Source: Lucifuga dentata (taxonomy: Eukaryota > Chordata > Actinopteri > Ophidiiformes > Bythitidae). Taken from it: a DNA stretch of 64,000 nt. The notes beneath the pieces were generated by a model. It was not told where the DNA came from. It was given only the letters and a program-made list of their open reading frames with translations, and did not search any database. This document shows positions 55,771 through 64,000 of this stretch, in pieces (within the stretch, counting starts at the first letter, position 1; each line of letters opens with the position of its first letter). The DNA is taken from positions 19,855-83,854 of the forward strand of contig VXCM01002815.1 in the NCBI GenBank assembly GCA_014773175.1, given 5' to 3'. The position numbers and the translations under genes are program-made.

Positions 55771-56458
55771 TGAGTGTGTCAGGTCAGAGTTATCTGTAGC
55801 TCAGACAATCAGGCAAGAATCATGACTCCATCTGGAAAAAAGACAAGGATAGACAAGGACTAGATAAAAGGTTCAATTTAACGCACCTGAGCTCAAGCAT
55901 AGCGCAAGATCATCTGATTATTTATTTATTTATATTAAGTGTTTTTAGTTATGTGTGGTATGTTTTAAAAACTTATATTCCCTGGACATACCTGTTAAAT
56001 TTGCATTGCATTAATTTACAGTGATAAAAGAATATATATACACACATATATATGTATGTAGCGCCTTAAACAGCTTTTGTCAGTATGATGTGTGCTGAGG
56101 ATGTATGTGCCAAATAAGCTTGTTTGTATTTGGTTCACAAACAAATTTAAACCATAATCAAACAAAACAATTGTTTGGCCTGAGGGGATTGGCTATCCAA
56201 GCCATGAAAAACACTGTGTACTAGTGGTTTAGTGGTTAATAAAGACTGTGAAGTGTGCCTGTGGCTACAATGAAAAATCAGTGTAAATGATATTGAAAAT
56301 AAACTTTGCAAGGATTTTTCAAGTGCAGAATCTTGTAACAAGTAATTATTTTGATTTGCAGCAACAATTTAGACAATTTTCTCTGTATATATTGAATATA
56401 ATGCAGTATTAGCATGTAAATAACATACAAGATGTTACTGAACAAAACTGATATGTCT
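55771..56458. other. Intergenic spacer
   Basis: AT-rich sequence with a short TA/CA tract near 56031-56060. No gene or known repeat is seen. Confidence 0.6.
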
Positions 56459-56463
56459 ATGAT

Positions 56464-56977
56464 TGTGATGGGTGGGGTTTGGACCCAAATGCAGCACACA
56501 GTACAACTCCGACAAGTAAAGATCTTTAATAGAGCTCTCAGTCCAACACAGAGGCAGGCAGAAAAACTGGCAGGACAAAGTGCCTACACTGACACAGTCA
56601 AACAAAGAGTCCAAACGCAGAGACTGGAATCGGAGTCGGGGACAGAAGGCAGAAGTGATAACCAGGGGGGCGATGAGCAGAATAGTCCAAAACAGGCCGA
56701 GTCGGTAACAGAATGTCAGTCCACAAATAAACGCTAGAGAGTCTTGCATCGAGGATAGCTAAGAACAATCTGGCAAAGGGTGAGTGTGAGACTGGGGCTT
56801 AAATCCATGCCTGATTGGTGCTAATTGGTGACAGCGTCCAAACCTGAAATGAATCAGGCTGATGAACGGAGGTGAGGAGCTGAAGACCAGGCAGGCAGAA
56901 ATGGCAGGTGAGTAGCTGAGGACCAGGCAGGCAGAAATGGCAGGTGAGTGGCTGACCAGACATGCATAACTGTGACA
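56464..56977 (-). mobile_element. Solo LTR (514 bp) with perfect 5-bp target duplication
   Basis: The block begins TGTGATGGGTGGGG and ends AACTGTGACA, so it has TG/CA ends. It is flanked by ATGAT at 56459-56463 and again at 56978-56982. It is GC-richer than its surroundings. On the minus strand a TATA-like ATTTAAG precedes CCCCAGTC near 56800, and ATTAAAGATC near 56527 can serve as poly(A) signal, which fits U3-R-U5 order on that strand. No internal retroelement sequence adjoins it. An internal 36-bp tandem repeat (56885-56956) lies in the U3-like part. Confidence 0.8.
56885..56956. repeat. Two-unit 36-bp tandem repeat inside the solo LTR
   Basis: Units at 56885-56920 and 56921-56956, each starting GACCAGGCAGGCAGAAATGG, differ at one or two bases. 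Tandem duplications in U3 are common in LTRs and can hold factor-binding sites. Confidence 0.85.
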
Positions 56978-58088
56978 ATGATCACTGCTCATAAACAACT
57001 GAAAAAATGCAAAAAAAGAGCTTGAAGTTTAAACTTTTTTTTTTTTACTCCTAAACTACTTTGAAAGAGAAATAAGATTTTTTTCTTTTTCTTTTCTTTT
57101 TTTTTTTTTAATCTCATTAGCCATTTATCACTGACAGTCCTGCAAACCACATTTGTGATCAGCTTAAAGGAGCTGTAATGGGTTGCTGTTCACAACTTTT
57201 GCCTTGGTTTGTTTTAATGAAAACCTCCTAAAAGTGCCTTAGCAACCCTATACATTCAAACTGAATGAGTCTAAATTCTGCAGGATGTAAGCTATATTTC
57301 AGTTTACTCCTCAGCACATTTCAAGTTTTGCATTTAACTTTCAAGCTTGATAAAGTTTACAACATAAGAAACAAATTAATTTGTAATAATATTTAACTGA
57401 AAAATACTTTGTGCATATGTGGGCCTACATGTTTGTGAAGGTTTCAAATTAAGCCATAGAATTCCCTTTACTTTTAATTAATTTATGTAAATATAATAAT
57501 TATTATATTTTTCCCATTTCCCCCTAGTTTGGAATGTTCAATCTTGTCACGTGCCATCTCTTGCTGTTTGCCTGGGGCAGATGTAGATGGATATGTGCTC
57601 CTTCTATGACAAAGCCAGCTGTTTTTGTTTTTTCTTCGCAGCCAGCAACTCCCCGAAACAAGACACCAGCTGCTTCTTTTCACCTGTGAAATTCAAACCA
57701 GATCCCTCCCTCCCTCTCAATGCAGGAGCCCCAGCAGTGCATCATTAGGAGTTCCTGGTGGAGAGATATAGACAGGATTCCTCACCAGCTTTCCATCACT
57801 TGCAGCCTCCGACAAAACAAAAGTCAGGTAACAACACTTCTTCCACTGGTGAGAACCAAATCCAGAGCCTCTGCAGCAGTGGGAAAGAGTTCTGATCCTT
57901 TCATATGCAGGCTCTGCTGGATTTTAAAGTAATTTTTAAACCAAATAAAATGAGCAGGTTTACAAGTTTTGAAAAAGAGTGATGGATTGAACTTGGCTTT
58001 GAAGTATTAAAATCTGCCATGGCACCACATTCAGGAGATTTCTCCCTATATTTGTCATTTGGGAAAAGACTGTTGTGCAACATTTCAT

Positions 58089-58090
58089 GA

Positions 58091-58125
<35 letters not shown>
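58089..58125. repeat. (GAAA)n microsatellite
   Basis: About nine tetranucleotide units. Confidence 0.95.
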
Positions 58126-58220
58126 GGTGTGGGTAACCAGACATGTTATTTTTAAGAAGTAGAACTAATGCAAACAGGATTTTCGTTGATTTGAACAGGG
58201 CTTAGAATTGAAAGAGATCT

Positions 58221-58221
<1 letters not shown>

Positions 58222-58279
<58 letters not shown>

Positions 58280-58290
58280 CGTGTGTGTGT
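58222..58290. repeat. (GT)n microsatellite
   Basis: About 69 bp, with two GC interruptions near the end. Confidence 0.95.
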
Positions 58291-59972
58291 GCACCCACAC
58301 ACTTCCCTATAGATACAGCATTGTTTCATTGTATTACACTAAATGAGTGTCTAATAATGAGCTCCAATTCTTTGTTGTATTCCCATTCATTCCTCCTCAT
58401 TCACTCTCAAAGTCAATCATTATTTTTTCTTTCTAGTTGTTTTTTTAAGCCAGTTATCATTTCACACAATATTAATCTCATAATGCTAGCAGTTAGCTAT
58501 TAACACTGCATCCACTCCAATGATCAGTAATTTAGAAAACTGAAAAGGTCTTGCTTTTCTATACTGAGAAAATGTAGCCTAATCAGTTTATTCTGCATGA
58601 ATGGGCTTTTGCTTTTATTTTGTTTCAATAAATGCTTTATAAATGCACAAATGCCCTTACAGTATATTGCAACTCCAGACAACACAGTCTTAGATTGTCC
58701 ATAGCCTGGGTTAATGTAATGGCTACTTTCCTGCAAAGATAATGATCAATATTCAATGTTCATATTTATCCTAAATAATATTTCTATTATTATTAATTTA
58801 ATATTCATGAAGCTGTAAAATTTGTTCTTCTGAGCAAAGTATTTGCAGTGACCCCAGTGACCCCTGATGAAGGTGTGAACAGAGAAATTAATTTGGTTGC
58901 TGTGAAACTGTTTCACTGTATTTAATCAAAACTGTATCTCATGATATTATCTTCCTACAAGTCTTTTTTCTTTCTAAAAGCAAATAACAACCATATTGTG
59001 AAAGTCTTTTTGAGATGCAAATTCAGGGTTAAAAACAAATCTGTGATTTGCATCAAAGAAATTCCATAGCTTAGATTTACTGGAATAGTCTAATTGGAAG
59101 TGGCTTGATGCCACATGATAGGATATTGTTGCTGACAGTGAATCTGACCATAATAAGGTTTGACAGAGCTGCTCTATCAATTAATTCAATAATTTTCAAC
59201 ACCCAAGAGAAACATGAAAGGAGTTGAATATTTTCTGAAGATCAGTTTTCTGAGTTTGGTTTTTGTCAGTGAACATAATCAACTGAGACCAACAATAATT
59301 TCTCCTACCTCTTGATGTTTGTTGTACAGTTATGCTGAAATAAAATTGAAGATTGAAATGTCAGTGGGAGAGAACACAGGGTGATTCTTCCAAAGAGAAC
59401 AGAATGTTTCTGTAACAATGGGCACTTCAACTCTACTAAAGTTCCAGCATTGAATGGATGGATGAAAGACTGTCAAGTCAGTGACAGCAGGGATACAGCT
59501 GCAGCCAAAAACACGTTTTTCTGTGTGTCAGCGTGCCCATACTGAAGCTTCCATTTGACAGAAATGTTGCCAACATCCATATTCATTGCTACCATAGTTA
59601 CCACAGTATCACTATTGATTCAATAACGGAATAATAGTTGGAATATTAGCCTCTACAAGTAAAGTAAATTATCAGTTCATTAAAAGGATGTAAAATCGAA
59701 TGAAAGAAGCAGACAGAGATCAGAAGACAGAGGAGATAATGGATGAAAGAGAAGCTGGAGGTAGAGAGGGCAGTGGAAGAGCAATGAGAAGAAAACAGGT
59801 AACTAATAGTTCAGGAGTGTGTTTGAAAAGTCTTTTTGAGTGAAACTGATCTCAGCCATGATTACAGTTGGTTAATTTTTCTAAATGTTAGAGTGTTTTT
59901 TCCCCTTTAGCCTGAGGAACAGAAGAAACATTATTTTATGGTTATACTCTAAATTGTTCACCTTGTAAAGGG

Positions 59973-60107
59973 TTCATGGACAATGTCCTTTCAGAGACCC
60001 CAGGTTGCATTATTTGGTCCATCGGTTTCCTGTGGCATGNTTCATGGACAATGTCCTTTCAGAGACCCCAGGTTGCATTATTTGGTCCATCGGTTTCCTG
60101 TGGCATG
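59973..60107. repeat. Exact 67-bp duplication split by a single N
   Basis: Bases 59973-60039 and 60041-60107 appear identical, with N at 60040. Confidence 0.9.
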
Positions 60108-60585
60108 AGACTGCTCTGAAAAGCTTTCAGCCTTGAGCACTGATACTCCCCGGAGGTTTCTGGACTCTCCTTTTCACAAGTATGCTCAAGTAACTGAAGA
60201 TCCAACTCAGAGCAAACATGGACAAAATAGAGCAATACTTGATTAGAAATGGTGCTAAAAACAACAAAGCTTTTGTCTGTACTGTTTTAAAATAAAACAT
60301 CTCTCATTTGTGGAGGCAAAGTGTTTTCAGGGACATGCATGTTGATTCAGAGCTTTTTCAGTAATTTATTTGTTCTGTTCCAAATTAGGGACTAAATTGT
60401 TGCAAAGTTCTTGCACCACATTGGTTTCAGACAGAAATAACAAAATAATCATATAGACGTGCTGCCTTCAGAACAGGAGAATGGAACACATACTGAAGAC
60501 AAGCAATATTAATCATAAGACATGCTACATTCTTTTTCAAAGCATCCATTTGATTTGCTATGTGGTTTTGATAATGTTAAGCAAT

Positions 60586-60591
60586 AAGCAC

Positions 60592-60635
<44 letters not shown>
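60586..60635. repeat. (CA)n microsatellite
   Basis: CA repeats with one TA interruption. Confidence 0.95.
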
Positions 60636-60638
<3 letters not shown>

Positions 60639-62123
60639 ACCCACAGTTTCAGCAGTTGTTTTGGCTCACACACAAATGTGATTGCAGTATTCAGCACTGC
60701 CCAAACGAACAGTACCCAGCACTGAAACAAGCCCTGATTGAAACGGACTAAACCACGAAGGCGAGGAAATGCCCTTAAGCTAAAGACTCAAACTAAACTA
60801 AACTAAAGTTTCAAGTAAGTTTGGAAAGGATTTTTACATCTCAATAGCAACTCTTGAGGAAGACTAGGAAAAACTCTGTAACAAACTCTCAGCAGGAAAC
60901 TTCAGGAGAAGTCACTTTGAGGAGAGATACCAACACCTCAGCCAGCAAAGTGTGCAGTAGAAGGCATCGGTGAGGAAGCAGGCAGTTACAAAGAAAGAAA
61001 ACAAAGTTGTTACAATGACAGACAATATTTAATACAGCATTGAACTATGATACACTAAGACATGAGTCCAATCAGTTTAGTCCTATATAGAAAAATGTCC
61101 ATGAGTGAATAATTAGGCGTAAACTAGGTTTCCTTTCAGCAATTTGGCCTTTTGGGGGAATCGTAATGCTGCAATATAACAATGCCAAGAGATGGACATA
61201 AGTTATAAAGGTGAATCTTTAGTTATTTTAATTTTCACTCTCAAATGCTGAACAAAAAGTAATTATGCACTCTTTGTGCTGGTGAATTTAACTTCTTAAA
61301 ATAAAAACATTATTCAATATAATTCATTAAATGACACATTACCTTAGTTCTGACCAGTACTAAAGTCATCAACATCAGCTGACTGTTATAATCAAAACAA
61401 CACCTTCAAATAAGTCACCAATTAATAAAGAAAATAAGGCAATCACACCACTATTACTGATGTCTGATTGATTTATCCCTCCTCCACACCAGCCTCCTCC
61501 TGCTTTGTCGTTACCACATGGGCTGATGGCATCTCTTGCCTTATGCATTATGTGTATCTCATGCAGTACCTGAGTCATATCTGTCTGTTTGGTTCTGCTC
61601 TGTATAACAGCAGGAGGATTTATTGTGCTGCCTTCATAGCCACGCCACCCAAAAAAGTGTACACATGCTGTATGTCTGATATGTCTATGACAGAAATGTA
61701 ACTCTGTACTTCTGTAATACAGAATGCTGTATATGTGCCAAAAGTGCAAGATTAATGAAGTTATTTCCTTTTCATTATATTGAATTTAACTTGGAATCAA
61801 TTATTCAGTGTGTTGAATAAGAAATTTTAAGCTTTATTATAATTTTGTGTAATCAATTGAGAGCACCATACTGAACTTTTTTCCAACATGGAGCTGCCTC
61901 TTCCAGGAAATACAGTCCAAGGAGAAGATGGCTTTCATGGAGAAATTAAAATGACTGTGCATTCTACATTTGTGCATGTGTGTTGGAAGGTGAAATATTG
62001 AATTTTAAGGTGGGTGTATTATCTGATCATTTCATTTTGAAAAATTAGAGGATTTGAAAAAAAAAATAACAGAAACATTAAATACAGTTTTATATTTTGG
62101 AAATTGGTTGTAAGTAATGACTG

Positions 62124-62338
62124 TACACTGTAAAATGTGACAAGTTGATCTTACTTTAACAAAAATCTAGGAAATCGATTGCCTTGAAAAAGGTAAGTAA
62201 ATATAACTATTATTCTTAAGTTATGTTTACTTTATGTCTACTTGAACTTAAGACTATATAGTTATATTTACTTACCTTTTTCAAGGCAATCGGTTTCCTA
62301 AAATTTTTTAAGATCAACTTGTCACATTTTATAGTGTA
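62124..62338. mobile_element. Palindromic MITE, 215 bp
   Basis: Two arms of about 90 bp are inverted copies with few mismatches: TACACTGTAAAATGTGACAA on the left pairs with the right end ending in CACATTTTATAGTGTA. Both ends carry TA, consistent with a TA target. The arms also share CAAGTTGATCTTA, GAAATCGATTGCCTTG and AAAAAGGTAAGTAAATATAA. The centre is only about 35 bp and nothing is coded. It belongs to a type common in fish genomes, and I cannot name the family. Confidence 0.85.
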
Positions 62339-63231
62339 TGCGGGTTGTATATGCCGGCTCAAACATGCACAGTCTCATTAGAAAACGGGAAAAGTGCGGC
62401 TACACAACCATGACTGTTAGTGTGATGTCTGATTGAAATAAAATTGGATTGTAAAATTGCTGGAGCACAAAACGCTCTTTGAATGTTCTGAATGTCCTCT
62501 GATTGGCTGGAAGGAGCCAGTGGGTGACAGTTTCCACAGTCATAATTCTTTACAGTAGAAACAAATGAACACAGCAAGACACGGACCGATTGTGCTGGGA
62601 CGCTCATAAGCTCTCTGGACATGGAACCATCTTGCAGCATTGAGCTGAGCAGTTAGATAACAAGCAAGCTCATACATTTTCACCACTAAACACAATTTGA
62701 TGCACATAAGCAGCTGGAAAAAATCTTCAAGATGTTATCTAATGACACATGTGATGCCAAAACTGTAGTGACACCACCATTATTAAGTCTTGACAACAAC
62801 GGGGATCACACAGTCAGGTAATAAAACAACTAATGGTTCTTTTCTTTCTCGTCATTTATCACAGCTTGGCATTAAAGGCTCAGAAATCAGATGAGGGTTT
62901 TTCTGTTCGTTCAGTTGATCTTTAAATGTTTTTGTTTTCCCTAACGTGATTTCAGATGTGGCATCTACAATCTGATTTTCTGTTAGTAAGGAGAATAAAG
63001 TGGTTCTCACTGAGCAGGCAGATTTAATAGTTGCTCTTATTAAGCTTGACAGCCTTCCCAAGGCTGTTGCTGGGGCAGAGTGCACATTACGGTGACTCTG
63101 CTTTTGATCTTTTCATGTGGTCTTCAAAACATTAGATAAATTATTCATTATTCTTTATCTGCCATTCCATCACACCTCTTGTGCTGATGTGCCTGTGAAC
63201 TGGTGGAAATGCATGAACAGACATAAATGAC

Positions 63232-63297
<66 letters not shown>

Positions 63298-63824
63298 CTC
63301 AATTTCAAAGGTGAATACATTATTATAGGGTAGAAACACCACAAAACGACACACTTCTAAAGTAACAGTACCCTGTCAGAATGGCTCTATCTTCCTCTTA
63401 GGTAGATGGACTGTTTTGTTCAATGCTGTTGTTGAAATAACTACATCCAACAAAGTAATAGGCAGCATCTTCAGAATCATTATCATTCAGTGGTTCATTT
63501 TTGTTCACTGTATGTCACTCAGTGTGGATTTGATCCACATGTCTTCATTTCTCTGCAGAGCTAACTAATAGAAGAGAGAGACAGCAGCTGTGTGGAGAGG
63601 CCATCACTAAGAAGTCCCTCCAGCTGAATAAAAGCTATTCAGCACTGTCATCTGTGAACAAGTCATGAGTAATGAAATGGACATACAACATTGTAACTGA
63701 TGGGAAATATTCACTTCATTTATCTTTTTTTTGTTTGTTTTTGTTTTGTTTTGTTTTGTTTTTTTACTGATTCTGTGTCTTGTACAATGTCTTGCACAAC
63801 ATCAAGACATGTTGGGAAATTAAA
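62339..63824. other. Intergenic region, GT microsatellite
   Basis: No gene is recognised. A GT tract occupies 63236-63293 and a GTTTT repeat 63731-63764. Confidence 0.55.
63236..63293. repeat. (GT)n microsatellite
   Basis: About 58 bp of uninterrupted GT dinucleotides. Confidence 0.95.
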
Positions 63825-63860
63825 TTCTAGGAACGTGACAGCACTGTCACGTTCCTAGAA
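63825..63860. repeat. Perfect inverted repeat, 17-bp arms, 2-nt spacer
   Basis: TTCTAGGAACGTGACAG (63825-63841) is followed by CA and then its exact reverse complement (63844-63860). It contains GTGACAG/CTGTCAC around the centre. Confidence 0.92.
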
Positions 63861-63948
63861 CTTTCTGTGTTTCTCTTCACACAACAAGAAGAATGACCAG
63901 ACTGTTACATAACAATTAAGAATATTAGTATTCTTGTGAATGCAGCCT

Positions 63949-64000
63949 CAAGGGGGCACAAGCCAGTGTCCACCTTGTGCCGGTCCCAAGCCCGAATAAA
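63949..64000 (+). mobile_element. Start of an abundant fish interspersed repeat, cut by window end
   Basis: CAAGCCAGTGTCCACC followed by TTGTGCCGGTCCCAAGCCCG is a phrase I recall from a very common fish repeat. Only about 50 bp is visible, so the class cannot be set here. Confidence 0.45.

Larger units (their letters stand above)
56983..62123. other. Intergenic region with microsatellites only
   Basis: No gene is recognised. It includes GAAA repeats (58089-58125), a GT tract (58222-58290), a single-N 67-bp duplication (59973-60107) and a CA tract (60601-60635). Confidence 0.55.

Noticed and set aside
61375..61749. 124-codon minus-strand frame
   Set aside because: It is the longest gap-free frame outside cpne7 and repeats, but its sequence has no family resemblance, and a similar frame lies on the + strand.

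Overview
This window looks like AT-rich nuclear DNA from a bony fish, probably a teleost. It holds one vertebrate gene with long introns. It also holds many dinucleotide microsatellites and decayed copies of repeat types typical of fish genomes: Tc1/mariner and hAT DNA transposons, non-LTR retrotransposon tails, LTRs and small inverted-repeat elements. There is no sign of bacterial or organellar DNA.

Positions 327 to 29140 hold the last 14 coding exons of a copine gene on the + strand. The best match is copine-7 (CPNE7). All 13 complete introns start with GT and end with AG, and the reading frame is continuous for 505 residues from the first exon in the window to a TAA stop. Only the N-terminal part of the first C2 domain lies upstream of position 1. 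The exons encode, in order, the rest of C2A, C2B and the copine von Willebrand A-like domain, followed by a short tail rich in proline and threonine. The introns carry an LTR with near-matching target-site repeats, a Tc1 fragment, a LINE reverse-transcriptase remnant on the opposite strand, a roughly 400-bp MITE and a possible SANT-like coding relic.

From 29141 to 64000 I see no convincing gene. The first 1.3 kb is probably the 3' UTR and has several AATAAA signals. The rest is intergenic DNA or part of a large non-coding region, with transposon relics: a hAT element with a Tc1 element nested inside it (39.6 to 41.8 kb), a mariner C-terminal fragment (44.2 kb), a GC- and CpG-richer LTR-like block ending at an assembly gap (44.8 to 46.4 kb), two LINE tails, a solo LTR with a perfect 5-bp target duplication (56.5 kb), a 215-bp palindromic MITE (62.1 kb), and a common fish repeat starting at the right edge.

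The assembly has one 646-bp gap (46372 to 47017) and about 19 isolated N bases. At seven of these the N separates two identical copies of 61 to 67 bases; most of the others interrupt homopolymer or dinucleotide runs. These look like unmerged contig overlaps rather than biology. I did not find a new gene system. The most interesting features are the nested and target-duplicated mobile elements and the large structured repeats.
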